From DATLXH01 sp035576005 (GTDB lineage: Bacteria > Acidobacteriota > Thermoanaerobaculia > Gp7-AA8): a stretch of 59,502 nucleotides of DNA. Of the stretch, positions 27,194 to 35,649 are shown one piece after another. Both the position numbers and the translations under genes were made by a program. The first letter of the stretch is position 1. Every line of letters begins with the position of its first letter. The notes under the pieces are model-generated. The model was not told the DNA's origin. It made no database searches and saw only the letters and a program-made list of their open reading frames with translations. The stretch covers positions 1 to 59,502 of the forward strand of contig DATLXH010000153.1 in NCBI GenBank assembly GCA_035576005.1, given 5' to 3'.

Positions 27194-27216
27194 GACAGAC
27201 ACTCTTGTCTGTCCCG
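27192..27216. repeat. Family D palindrome between hisG and hisD
   Basis: GGACAGACACTCTTGTCTGTCC, same unit as in 4620-4980 and 52547-52636. It starts at the hisG stop codon. Confidence 0.85.
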
Positions 27217-27267
27217 CAACACTCGAGTGAACCCAGATTCCGTCAGAAATTGAACGTTGGAGGCAGA

Positions 27268-28539
27268 TTGAAGATTGTGAGAACCGGAGTCGACGACGTG
27301 GAGGCGTGGATCAGCTCCATCGAAACGCGCCGACGCAGTCAGTCCACCGACTCCAAAGACGTCGCTGCCGCCATCATTGAGCAGGTGTCCGCGGGTGGCG
27401 ACCGCGTCGTCGCTGAGCTCGTCGAGCGTTTCGACAAAGTGGCGATGGAGCCGGCTGAGTTGAAGGTCGCGCCTCGAGACACGAGTGTCGAGCCGGAGCT
27501 CAAAGCGGCCATCGACATGGCGATCGCACGGATCGAGTATTTCCACTCTTTCCAGAAGTCGGAAGGGTACGAGTTCACGCTCCACGGTTCGACGTTCGTC
27601 CATCAGGTCAAACCACTCAATCGCGTCGGGATCTATGTTCCGGGAGGACGCGCTGTCTATCTCTCGACACTCATCATGTGTGCGGTACCGGCAAGGCTGG
27701 CAGGCGTCCGGGAGATCGTTGTCGCGACAACCTTTCACGCTGCGGAGCGGAACGAGCTTCACTACGCCTGCCAGCAACTCGGCATCCGCGAGATCTACCG
27801 GTCTGGCGGAGCGGCAGCAATTGCGGCGATGACCCGCGGAACGGAATCGCTTCGCAGGGTCGACAAAATTGTCGGACCTGGCAACCGCTTCGTGGCCGCT
27901 GCAAAGCAGCTCCTGTCAGAGGAGGTGGGGATCGACATGACTGCCGGTCCGAGCGAGATCATCGTCATCGGAGACTCTGATGCCTCGGCCGAGCTCATCG
28001 CTGCGGACCTCGTTGCACAGGCGGAGCATGGGGAGGATTCGAGTGCGATCTGCGTCACTGACTCGGAGAGACTCGGTCTCGAGGTCGTCGCTGCCGTCGC
28101 GCGCCAGCTGGAAGGCGCCGATACGCATTCCGCTGCGCCGCGATCGATCGCTGAGCACGGAGCGGTCGTCATCACCGGCACCATCGAGGAGGCCGCCGAG
28201 CTTGCAAATCGACTGGCGCCTGAGCATCTGGAAATTCAGACTCGCTCTGCTCGGACCCTGCTCGACCGCATCCATAATTGCGGGTCGGTCTTTCTCGGTG
28301 GACCATCCGGCGTTGCCTTCGGCGATTACATTGCCGGCCCGAATCACGTTCTTCCGACCGCGGGGACCGCACGTTTCTTTTCACCACTGGGCGTCTACGA
28401 TTTTTACAAACGACAGAATGTGATCAGCCTGTCGAATGAGACGGTCGACCAGATCGGTAGTGCCGGCGAGAAGCTCGCATCGCTCGAGGGATTGCCGTTG
28501 CACGCGCGATCGATAGCGGCCCGAAGAGAGGGGAGATAG
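27268..28539 (+). CDS. hisD: Histidinol dehydrogenase
   Basis: A 423-residue HisD catalysing the last two oxidations from histidinol to histidine. Family segments are YVPGGRAVY, GPGNRFVAAAK, AGPSEI and the catalytic APEHLEIQT. TTG 27268 is preferred: it starts MKIVRTG, the usual HisD beginning, with GGAGG 4 nt upstream. GTG 27277 is an alternative. The open frame back to 27205 runs through a family D palindrome and is unlikely to be translated. Confidence 0.94.
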   Translation: MKIVRTGVDDVEAWISSIETRRRSQSTDSKDVAAAIIEQVSAGGDRVVAELVERFDKVAMEPAELKVAPRDTSVEPELKAAIDMAIARIEYFHSFQKSEGYEFTLHGSTFVHQVKPLNRVGIYVPGGRAVYLSTLIMCAVPARLAGVREIVVATTFHAAERNELHYACQQLGIREIYRSGGAAAIAAMTRGTESLRRVDKIVGPGNRFVAAAKQLLSEEVGIDMTAGPSEIIVIGDSDASAELIAADLVAQAEHGEDSSAICVTDSERLGLEVVAAVARQLEGADTHSAAPRSIAEHGAVVITGTIEEAAELANRLAPEHLEIQTRSARTLLDRIHNCGSVFLGGPSGVAFGDYIAGPNHVLPTAGTARFFSPLGVYDFYKRQNVISLSNETVDQIGSAGEKLASLEGLPLHARSIAARREGR

Positions 28540-28554
28540 TCATGTCCGACAATG

Positions 28555-28777
28555 CAGCCGCGCAGCGGCGTTCCCTCTCCCCGGCGGGGAGAGGGAAGCG
28601 AGCGAAGCGAAGCAGGGAGAGGGGCGTAAAAGTCTCGCGATACGGTTGGATGGACGAGCTATCCCGCGGGCATCGTAGAAAGGGCTCAGTCTTCGCATCT
28701 CTCGCGGCCCCTCTCCCGGTCGCAGGCGCGACCACCCTCTCCCCGCCGGGGAGAGGGTCTTGCCGCTGCGCGGCAGA
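28555..28777. repeat. Family B palindromic repeat between hisD and hisC
   Basis: The hisD-hisC gap (261 bp) is almost entirely this element: GCCGCGCAGCGGCG, CCCTCTCCCC/GGGGAGAGGG stems, a central variable part, then the mirrored half. Close copies lie at 15606-15811, 33418-33623 and 52230-52410. No terminator T-run is present. Confidence 0.88.
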
Positions 28778-28800
28778 GTCGTGGCAAAGCGGAGTCATCG

Positions 28801-29964
28801 ATGCACGTTGACGTCATTCGCGAGTCGATCCTCAAACTCAAGGCGTACACCCTCGAGGCGCGGGACTCTCGCGACAAGCTCGACCAGAACGAGAGTCCGT
28901 TCGATTTTCCGGCGGCACTGAAAGAGGAAGTGATCCGGCGCGGCGCGGCGCACTCGTGGAATCGTTATCCCGACTTCGAGCTGGTGAGGCTTCGCAAGGC
29001 ACTGGCGCTGTTTCACGGCCTGGAGATGGAAAACATCCTGGTCGGCAATGGCTCGAACGAGCTCCTGCTGGTCTCCCTGGCCACCCTCGTCGCGCCAGGA
29101 AGCCGACTCGTGTTCCCGTCGCCCACCTTCACCCTCTACGAAAAGTTCGCCACGATCCTGGGAGCTGATTCGCGACCGATTCCGCTGGATCCATTCAGCG
29201 GACGACTCCCCACCGAGGAAATCCTGGCTGAAGTTGAGCGATCGACCGCGCCAGCAGTGATTGTGATCTGCTCACCAAACAACCCGACCGGCGGGTCGTT
29301 GAGTGAGGGCGATCTGGACCGTCTGCTCGCGAGCGGAGCCTTCGTCCTTCTCGACCGCGCTTACGGAGAGTTCGGCTCGGCGCATCTCCCGCCGCTGCAC
29401 CCTCGACTAATCACGCTGTCGACGTTCTCGAAGGCCTGGGGTCTGGCAGGTCTGAGAATTGGATGGCTCTCGACCACAGAGGAGACCTGCAGCCAGATTC
29501 GGAAGGTCAAGCTGCCGTACAACCTCAATGTAATCAGTGAGGAGGCAGCCATCATTGCACTCGAGAATCCTGAAGTGATGGAGGCGAGTGTTGCGCATGT
29601 GATCGCCGAGCGGACGCGTGTGGCCGCGGCGCTTGGCAATATCGAAGGAGTTACGCCCTATCCCAGCGAATCGAATTTCGTCGCGTTTCGTCTGGCAACT
29701 GACGCGAAGAAAGTATTCGCTCACCTCGTCACCGAGGGAGTGCTTGTGCGTGACATCTCCGCGTATCCGCGGATGGAAGGTTCGCTGCGAGTATCCATTG
29801 GCACGATTGAGGAGAACGATCGCTTCATCGATAGTTTGCGACGTGCTCTCAGTCAAGACACAACCAGGAGCGCCGCCTTCCAGGCTGCCGTACCGCCGGC
29901 TTCCAGCCGGCCGACCTATACGAAAGAAGATTCGGAACCCCTGACAAAGGAGAAGTCGGAATGA
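28801..29964 (+). CDS. hisC: Histidinol-phosphate aminotransferase
   Basis: A 387-residue class I/II PLP aminotransferase. LDQNESPFDFP, SPNNPTGG and TFSKAWGLAGLRIGW (PLP lysine in SKAW) are diagnostic. The normal family end is near residue 355 (ALSQDT). The remaining about 30 residues, including RSAAFQAAVPPASSRP, are encoded by a family C palindrome fused in frame. GGAG lies 6 nt before the ATG. The stop overlaps hisB by 4 nt. Confidence 0.95.
   Translation: MHVDVIRESILKLKAYTLEARDSRDKLDQNESPFDFPAALKEEVIRRGAAHSWNRYPDFELVRLRKALALFHGLEMENILVGNGSNELLLVSLATLVAPGSRLVFPSPTFTLYEKFATILGADSRPIPLDPFSGRLPTEEILAEVERSTAPAVIVICSPNNPTGGSLSEGDLDRLLASGAFVLLDRAYGEFGSAHLPPLHPRLITLSTFSKAWGLAGLRIGWLSTTEETCSQIRKVKLPYNLNVISEEAAIIALENPEVMEASVAHVIAERTRVAAALGNIEGVTPYPSESNFVAFRLATDAKKVFAHLVTEGVLVRDISAYPRMEGSLRVSIGTIEENDRFIDSLRRALSQDTTRSAAFQAAVPPASSRPTYTKEDSEPLTKEKSE
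29866..29912. repeat. Family C half-repeat inside the 3' end of hisC
   Basis: GGAGCGCCGCCTTCCAGGC followed by GCCGGCTTCCAGCCGGC. It is read in frame as the C-terminal tail of HisC. Confidence 0.85.
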
Positions 29965-30578
29965 CTGCATCAACCGAAACATCTGCAACATCTCGCCAAG
30001 CCAGTAAAAAACGCGTCACCAAGGAAACTTCGGTAGAGATCTCAGTCGACCTCGATGGTACCGGTGAGTCGAGCATCGCCACTCCTGTCGGATTCCTCTC
30101 GCACATGCTCGAGGCCATCTCGAAGCACGGAATGATCGATCTCAAAGTCGTCGCCACCGGCGATGTCGAGATTGACTATCACCACACCGTTGAAGACGTC
30201 GGCCTCGTACTCGGAGAAGTCGTAGCTACGGCCCTCGGTGAGAAAAAAGGGATCCGCCGTTTCGGCAGTGCTTACGTTCCGCTCGATGAAGCCATGGCAC
30301 GTGCGGTCATCGACTTTTCCGGACGTCCGTTCCTCGTGTTCGACGTTCCGCTCGATCGCGAAATGTTGCTCATTCACAAAGACTTCCCGTTCGCACTCGT
30401 GGAGGAGTTCATGAAGTCGTTCGCGAACAAATGCGCCTGCAACCTCCACATCGATCTGATTCGAGGCAAGAATGGTCATCACGCCGCCGAGGCTGTGTTC
30501 AAGGCCTTCGCGATCGCGTTGCGGGCTGCAAAGGAAGTTGTGAGCTCGTCGATCCCGAGCACCAAGGGGTCACTCTGA
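29961..30578 (+). CDS. hisB: Imidazoleglycerol-phosphate dehydratase
   Basis: A 205-residue monofunctional HisB. The duplicated manganese-binding motifs are visible as HHTVED and HHAAEA. No N-terminal histidinol-phosphatase domain is present, so that step is missing from the cluster. About 15 extra residues precede the family start (RVTKETSVEI). The upstream GGAGAAG motif lies inside the hisC tail; the ATG overlaps the hisC stop by 4 nt. Confidence 0.96.
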   Translation: MTASTETSATSRQASKKRVTKETSVEISVDLDGTGESSIATPVGFLSHMLEAISKHGMIDLKVVATGDVEIDYHHTVEDVGLVLGEVVATALGEKKGIRRFGSAYVPLDEAMARAVIDFSGRPFLVFDVPLDREMLLIHKDFPFALVEEFMKSFANKCACNLHIDLIRGKNGHHAAEAVFKAFAIALRAAKEVVSSSIPSTKGSL

Positions 30579-31192
30579 GAGTCACGCTGATTGATTCGCC
30601 TGTGGCCAACATTGCCAGTATCGAGCGTGCACTCGCTTCAGTAGGCGAGGTCGCGAAGAGCTCGGATCCCAACGCGATTCAGGCATCGCCGAAGATCGTG
30701 CTTCCTGGTGTGGGGACGTTCCCAGCCGCGATGGCGTGGCTTCGCGAGACCGGGGTCGCTGACGCGCTGCGCAACGCGGTAGCAGGGGGTGCGTCGCTTC
30801 TGGGGATCTGCGTGGGTCATCAACTTCTCTTCGAGGATTCTGACGAAATGGGACTGACGGCAGGTCTTGGACTCTGCCGGGGAAAGGTCCGGCGCTTCGA
30901 CAACTCGCTGGTGGCAGTGCCGCAGATTGGCTGGAACAGAGTTTCGGTAATCGAGAACGTTCTTTTTGAGGGAATCCCGGATGGCACACCTTTCTATTTT
31001 GTGAACTCGTATCGGGCGGTCGACGTTGACGAGAAGGACACCCTCGCAACGGCGAGCTATGGCGAGCCATTCGTTGCTGCGGTCGGCTCGGGGAGCGTGT
31101 GCGGAGTGCAGTTTCATCCTGAAAAATCATCCGACGCCGGTCTCCGGGTTTTGCGCAATTTTGTGACGGCGACAGACGGGAGTACACCATGA
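30575..31192 (+). CDS. hisH: Imidazole glycerol phosphate synthase, glutaminase subunit
   Basis: A 205-residue class I glutamine amidotransferase that feeds ammonia to HisF. The nucleophile is in LGICVGHQLLF and the His-Glu pair in FHPEKS. The protein begins (M)RVTLIDSPVANIASIE, equivalent to the usual IDYGxGN start. The only start fitting this is CTG at 30575, overlapping the hisB TGA and preceded by AAGGGG at 5-nt spacing; no ATG, GTG or TTG occurs in frame nearby, except GTG within the first strand (30602). A rare start codon is therefore likely. Confidence 0.92.
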   Translation: MRVTLIDSPVANIASIERALASVGEVAKSSDPNAIQASPKIVLPGVGTFPAAMAWLRETGVADALRNAVAGGASLLGICVGHQLLFEDSDEMGLTAGLGLCRGKVRRFDNSLVAVPQIGWNRVSVIENVLFEGIPDGTPFYFVNSYRAVDVDEKDTLATASYGEPFVAAVGSGSVCGVQFHPEKSSDAGLRVLRNFVTATDGSTP

Positions 31193-32697
31193 CCGCAACG
31201 AAACCGCTCGAGGTCATCCCCTCAATCGACCTTCTGCATGGGAAGGTGGTGCGGCTTCTGCGCGGAGATTTCGCGACGGCAACGGAGTATGGCAACGCGC
31301 TCGAGATCATCGAGAGGTGGCAGGCGCCGGAAGGAACTCGAATTCATGTGGTTGACCTCGAGGGATCGCGTACCGGGGGATCGGTCGAGACTGAATTGAT
31401 CGCTGCGATCGCAAAGCGTTACCGCATCCAGATCGGCGGAGGCATTCGATCGGTTGCTGACGCGGAGCGGCTGATCGATGCCGGGGCGGAGAAGATCGTC
31501 CTCGGTACGGTCCTCGGGGAGAGCGCCGAAATCGTGGAAGCAATCGTCCAGCGCGTCGGTCCGGCGCGCGTCGTGGCCGCGCTGGATCTGCGGGATGGAG
31601 AGGTCCGTGTCTCGGGCTGGAGTGAAACGAGCGCGCAGTCGTTGTCGCAGATGTTGAAGCTCGTCGAGTCAGCAGGGGTCGAGGAAATTCTCGTCACCGA
31701 CGTTGGGCAGGACGGCACGCTGGCAGGCCCCGCATTCGATCTTTATCGCGATCTCTTCAGAAAGACCAGTCTCCGAATTCTGGCGTCAGGGGGAGTGGGA
31801 ACACTGCGTGATCTCACGAGTCTCGCGCGGGTTCCTGGTGTGCGAGGAGTGATCATCGGGAAGGCGCTTCACGAGAGGAGTTTCACATTTCGTGAGGCGC
31901 TCGCGACCAGTCTCATGCCCGACAGCGTCCCGGTCCGAATCGTTCCATGCCTCGATGTGCGCGACGGTCGCGTCGTCAAAGGGGTGAATTTCTCTTCCAT
32001 CCGCGATGCGGGCGACCCCGTCGAATGCGCGATGCGCTACGAAAAGGAAGGAGCTGATGAGCTGGTGCTGCTCGATATTTCCGCGACCGAGCGGGAACGG
32101 CAAACGTCTCTCGATACGATTCGCAACGTGGCGGGGAACCTCTTTGTCCCGCTCACGGTCGGAGGGGGTGTCAGGACAGTCGACGATTTCCGTCGTCTCC
32201 TCGGTGCCGGCGCCGATCGCGTCGCCATCAACACGGCTGCGGTTCTCAACCCTCAACTCATCCACGACGTTGCCCGCGAGTTCGGCTCACAAGCGGTGGT
32301 GCTTGCCTGCGATGCGAGAAAGGAAGGCGACCGCTACCGGGTCGTCATACGAAGCGGCTCCGCGCCGACGGAGCTCGGTGTCGTCGACTGGTGCCGGAAG
32401 GCTGAAGAGCTTGGGGCAGGGGAAATTCTCCTTACTTCAATCGACCGGGACGGCACAGAGAGCGGATACGACCTCGCGCTCCTGCGCGCTGTTTCGTCCG
32501 CAGTACGGATCGGAGTCATTGCATCGGGGGGGGCAGGAAATGAGATCCATTTTCGGGAAGCCGTCGAGCTCGGAGGTGTCGGGGCGCTGCTGGCGGCGTC
32601 ACTCTTCCACGACCGTGAGCTCTCGATCGGAGGGCTCAAGGGCTTTCTTCTGGAGTCAGGAATTCCTGTCAGGCTTCCGTTCGAAGGTGTCGTTTAA
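31189..32697 (+). CDS. hisA-hisF: HisA-HisF fusion: ProFAR isomerase and imidazole glycerol phosphate synthase cyclase
   Basis: A single 502-residue frame. Residues 1-242 are a complete HisA barrel (VIPSIDLLHGKVVRL with Asp14; IQIGGGIRS; VTDVGQDGTLAGP with Asp171). Residues 246-502 are a complete HisF barrel (IVPCLDVRDGRVVKGVNF with Asp256; LTVGGGVR; ACDARKEGDRY). The junction, around Met243, has no linker and no stop. ATG 31915 inside the junction could allow separate HisF synthesis, but no ribosome site precedes it. Fusion would link two consecutive steps and join HisH activity to both. The ATG overlaps the hisH stop by 4 nt. Confidence 0.94.
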   Translation: MTATKPLEVIPSIDLLHGKVVRLLRGDFATATEYGNALEIIERWQAPEGTRIHVVDLEGSRTGGSVETELIAAIAKRYRIQIGGGIRSVADAERLIDAGAEKIVLGTVLGESAEIVEAIVQRVGPARVVAALDLRDGEVRVSGWSETSAQSLSQMLKLVESAGVEEILVTDVGQDGTLAGPAFDLYRDLFRKTSLRILASGGVGTLRDLTSLARVPGVRGVIIGKALHERSFTFREALATSLMPDSVPVRIVPCLDVRDGRVVKGVNFSSIRDAGDPVECAMRYEKEGADELVLLDISATERERQTSLDTIRNVAGNLFVPLTVGGGVRTVDDFRRLLGAGADRVAINTAAVLNPQLIHDVAREFGSQAVVLACDARKEGDRYRVVIRSGSAPTELGVVDWCRKAEELGAGEILLTSIDRDGTESGYDLALLRAVSSAVRIGVIASGGAGNEIHFREAVELGGVGALLAASLFHDRELSIGGLKGFLLESGIPVRLPFEGVV

Positions 32698-33309
32698 GTG
32701 AGCGCGACACTCGAGATACCGACGGTGACATTCCAGCCTGACGGCCTCGTACCCGCTGTCATGAGGGACGCCGACTCTGGTCGCGTGCTCATGCTTGCGT
32801 ACATGAACCGCGAGTCGCTGGAGCGAACTGCGACGACGGGCGAGACCTGGTTCTGGAGCCGGAGCCGTCAGGAGCTCTGGCATAAAGGCGCGACGTCGGG
32901 AAATGTGCAGAGAGTCGTTGCCTTGAGGAGAGACTGCGATGGCGATGCGCTGCTGGTCGATGTCGCGCCGAGCGGGCCGTCATGTCATACAGGGGCGGAG
33001 TCGTGTTTCGGAGACGACTGGAGCACGGCACTCGATCTTGGGCCGCTGGTCTCCGTCCTCAAACAGCGCCTGGCTGAGCGGCCGGCGGGATCGTACTCGA
33101 CCTACCTCTTCAACGAAGGGAAAGACAAGATCCTCAAGAAGATCGGAGAAGAGGCGACGGAGGTCGTAATCGCTGCGAAAGGGGATGGGAAGGAGCGGCT
33201 GGTCAGTGAAGTCACAGACCTGATCTTCCACCTCTCCGCATTGCTCGTTAATGAGGGGATCGAGCTCAGCGAGGTCAGCGCTGAACTGGGCAGACGCGCC
33301 AGCCGTTGA
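32698..33309 (+). CDS. hisIE: Bifunctional phosphoribosyl-AMP cyclohydrolase / phosphoribosyl-ATP pyrophosphatase
   Basis: A 203-residue HisI-HisE. The cyclohydrolase part (about 1-110) has the zinc and magnesium pattern DCDGDALL and PSCHTGAESCF. The pyrophosphatase part (about 115-203) has KIGEEATEVVIAAK, a MazG-like helix. The GTG start directly follows the hisAF stop codon with no gap, so termination-reinitiation coupling is expected. It is the last his gene; a family B repeat follows. Confidence 0.96.
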   Translation: MSATLEIPTVTFQPDGLVPAVMRDADSGRVLMLAYMNRESLERTATTGETWFWSRSRQELWHKGATSGNVQRVVALRRDCDGDALLVDVAPSGPSCHTGAESCFGDDWSTALDLGPLVSVLKQRLAERPAGSYSTYLFNEGKDKILKKIGEEATEVVIAAKGDGKERLVSEVTDLIFHLSALLVNEGIELSEVSAELGRRASR

Positions 33310-33417
33310 TAGCGCGGACCACGCAGCGAGAGCTGCAACGTTACGCAATTCAGAGCGACACTGCCCACGCAAGCTTCTGATGACGTCGGTTCACTGGACT
33401 GATGTGCTTATGGTAAA

Positions 33418-33623
33418 GCCGCGAAGCGGCGAATCCCTCTCCCCGGCGGGGAGAGGGAAGCGAGCGAAGCGAAGCAGGGAGAGGGGCGTGAAAGTCTCGC
33501 CAGTCCTTCGGAAAGGGGGAGGTCTTCGTACCTCTCGCGGCCCCTCTCCCGGTCGCTTACGCGACCACCCTCTCCCCGCCGGGGAGAGGGATTCGCCCCT
33601 TCGGGGCGCGAGTTCACGCCGGG
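33418..33623. repeat. Family B palindromic repeat downstream of the his operon
   Basis: Nearly identical to the copy at 15606-15811 over its length, including ATTCGCCCCTTCGGGGCGCG at the right end. It fills most of the 335-bp spacer 33310-33644, where nothing else is recognised. Confidence 0.88.
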
Positions 33624-33644
33624 TCTGGAATGTTACAAGTGTCC

Positions 33645-34280
33645 TTATGTCGCTCGCGTAAAGATCTGTCGCTGGCTAACTTTGTACGCATGCGACCTTA
33701 TCAACTCGCGAACTCCCCGAGGATCGCGGATGCCGCGGAGGACATAGACCGGCGTCGTCTTGTCGGAGGAAACGAGCGTGACATTTCCAACCCCGAGCAT
33801 CCGGTGGATGACTCCCTGCTCGAACTGACTGTCGTCAATGTAGCGGAGATCGATCTCGCTCAGTGCTTTGGTCAGGAGGCCGGTCTCGATCATGACTCTT
33901 TGATTCGTGATTGTGTAGAGCGTGCTCAGGAGTCGCGCCAGGGCAAGACCGAAGAGCGCGAGCTGGATCAGCACGAGGGCGGCTGTGAGCCACCACCCCG
34001 CACTGATGAGTTTCGCTGAGGCATCGAGGTCCGGCGCCGACTTCGCAGCGAAGTGCGCCAGTACAGGAATCACAATCATGGTGAGTATGATCGCCAGGAT
34101 CTTGCCCGCGAGAAGAGACCATGCAGGCGTTCCCTTCCAGAGGGTCTCTTCCTGCTGTGTCGGCGGTCCGGTATCCACGATCGGCGTTGTGCCGGCGGGG
34201 GAGGGGCGTCCGCAGTGCGGGCAGGAGGACGCGATGGTGGAAACTTCGCGCGAGCAGTCGGGGCATGCAATGACAGGCAT
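33645..34280 (-). CDS. Zinc-ribbon plus bacterial PH-domain membrane protein
   Basis: A 211-residue protein. Residues 1-25 form a zinc ribbon with two CxxC pairs (CPDC, CPHC). Two hydrophobic segments follow (about 58-80 and 92-118). The C-terminal part (about 120-200; TLYTITNQRVMIETG...) is a bacterial PH-like (DUF304-type) domain. Function is unknown; such proteins are small membrane proteins of unclear role. ATG 34280 is chosen since MPVIACPDC begins the ribbon. TAGAAT lies 7 nt upstream. Confidence 0.75.
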   Translation of the reverse strand: MPVIACPDCSREVSTIASSCPHCGRPSPAGTTPIVDTGPPTQQEETLWKGTPAWSLLAGKILAIILTMIVIPVLAHFAAKSAPDLDASAKLISAGWWLTAALVLIQLALFGLALARLLSTLYTITNQRVMIETGLLTKALSEIDLRYIDDSQFEQGVIHRMLGVGNVTLVSSDKTTPVYVLRGIRDPRGVRELIRSHAYKVSQRQIFTRAT

Positions 34281-34287
34281 GATGATG

Positions 34288-34293
34288 ATTCTA
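34288..34293 (-). promoter_or_regulatory. Candidate -10 box (TAGAAT) 7 nt before the zinc-ribbon/PH gene
   Basis: TAGAAT on the minus strand, with TTCATG at 17-nt spacing as a weak -35. It would give a leaderless or nearly leaderless message. Confidence 0.35.
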
Positions 34294-34348
34294 CATGGAT
34301 GGCTCGGGGCCATGAAGGGAGAGCTACCGGCTCTGCGACGCCACTCCG

Positions 34349-34876
34349 CTAACGGTGACCATCAAATCGCCGCATCAGCGCCTGGAGTACATGGTCCCAG
34401 GCTCGGTCAAAGTAGCGATAGATCTCGTTCCATGCCTCCCCTTCCCGCCATCCGAAATGCGTTAACTTCACGGTTGTCGTCCCATGGGCTCCTTTCATCA
34501 ACTCGATGAGAACCCATGTGTGTTCATCGCGAAGGGGACCGAATCGGGGAGGGGCATTCCAGGTGAAGAGAAGCGACCTCTCCTTTTCGAACGAAACGAT
34601 CCTGCATCCTTCACTTCCGCGGCGTCCCTCCGGTTGGGAGTCATCGAAGTACATCTCGTAGGCTCCGCCGGCACGCAGATCGACCCGGGCATCGGGAGCG
34701 AAAAAGCTGCGGGCACCGCTGGTGGTCGTAAGTACCCGCCATACATCTTTGCGACTGGCAGGGACCGAGGCCACTTTTTCAATTCGTCTCGCGCTCGCAG
34801 ATTCGCGAACGGCCTGTTGCTCTGCGAGGGTGTCGGTCGAGATCAGAAGGACGAGCGCCGTTATGAAGCTGCTCAT
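34349..34876 (-). CDS. SRPBCC (AHSA1-like) domain protein with signal-like N-terminus
   Basis: A 175-residue protein. The hydrophobic N-terminus (MSSFITALVLLISTDTLAEQ) looks like a signal or anchor. The rest is a START/AHSA1-like fold (VPASRKDVWRVLTTTSGARSFFAPDARVDLRAGGAYEMYF, split here as typical strands) ending in the usual amphipathic helix. Ligand unknown. The ATG overlaps the upstream regulator stop by 4 nt (ATGA), so the two form an operon. Confidence 0.8.
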   Translation of the reverse strand: MSSFITALVLLISTDTLAEQQAVRESASARRIEKVASVPASRKDVWRVLTTTSGARSFFAPDARVDLRAGGAYEMYFDDSQPEGRRGSEGCRIVSFEKERSLLFTWNAPPRFGPLRDEHTWVLIELMKGAHGTTTVKLTHFGWREGEAWNEIYRYFDRAWDHVLQALMRRFDGHR

Positions 34877-35640
34877 AGGGGCTCCGTTGCTGACTTCATC
34901 GCCGTGCCTGTTTCCATCAGGGTTTTCAGGTTGCTCAAGATGTAGGGCCAGCCTGCCTCTGAGGCCACTTCCCGGTACGTCGTCGTCTCGCCATCGAAAT
35001 CGTCGTGAAGCAGGGTGAGTTTGCAGAGATTCCCCGCCTGTTCGATTTCCCAGCTCACACGTGTAGGCCGGTCACCTTTCGCGAGCTCGTTGTACGTCAT
35101 CTGGAATGTGACGACGAGTCGATGCGGCGGATTGCATTCGATGATAGTTCCATCGAGAGCGTGCTTGCCTTCGATGAGGTAGGTGATAGGTGATCCCGGC
35201 TTCCAGTCGCTTACGACGATCGACCCGTGAAAGTACTGTTTCGTCATCTCCGGATTGGTGATGGCGTCCCATAGCGTTTCGGGTGTGGTCCGGATCCAGG
35301 TCTGAAAGATGTGTCGCGGTCTCTTGACTTCCATGCGTTCCTCCATGAGTCCTTTGAGATTGTTCATGGCAGCTGCCCAGGGTGCTGCGTACTTGCTGAT
35401 CCAGCGGTCATGGATCGAGCGAATCGGAACGGGGTTGAGGTAGTGAAGCTTTTCGCGACCCACTTTTCTCGTTACGACCAGACCAGCGGCCTCGAGAATC
35501 CGAAGGTGCTTCATGACGCCGAACCGGCTCATCTCGAATCGCTTCTCGAGCTCGCCGAGTGTTTGCCCGTCTTTGCGCCGCAGAGCGTCAAGGAGTTTTC
35601 GTCGTGTCGGGTCGCCCAGTGCTTTGAAGACTCGCTCCAT
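34873..35640 (-). CDS. ArsR-family HTH regulator fused to an SRPBCC domain
   Basis: A 255-residue protein. Residues 1-90 are an ArsR-type winged helix (MERVFKALGDPTRRKLLDAL, GVMKHLRILEAAGLV, wing KVGREKLHYLNP). Residues about 110-250 are an AHSA1/SRPBCC domain. No cysteine metal site is visible, so a metal sensor role is unlikely; the SRPBCC part may sense a hydrophobic ligand (inference). ATG 35640 is preferred over the start at 35679, which would lie inside the promoter. The promoter carries a dyad that is probably its own operator. Confidence 0.85.
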   Translation of the reverse strand: MERVFKALGDPTRRKLLDALRRKDGQTLGELEKRFEMSRFGVMKHLRILEAAGLVVTRKVGREKLHYLNPVPIRSIHDRWISKYAAPWAAAMNNLKGLMEERMEVKRPRHIFQTWIRTTPETLWDAITNPEMTKQYFHGSIVVSDWKPGSPITYLIEGKHALDGTIIECNPPHRLVVTFQMTYNELAKGDRPTRVSWEIEQAGNLCKLTLLHDDFDGETTTYREVASEAGWPYILSNLKTLMETGTAMKSATEPL

Positions 35641-35649
35641 GACAAAGAG

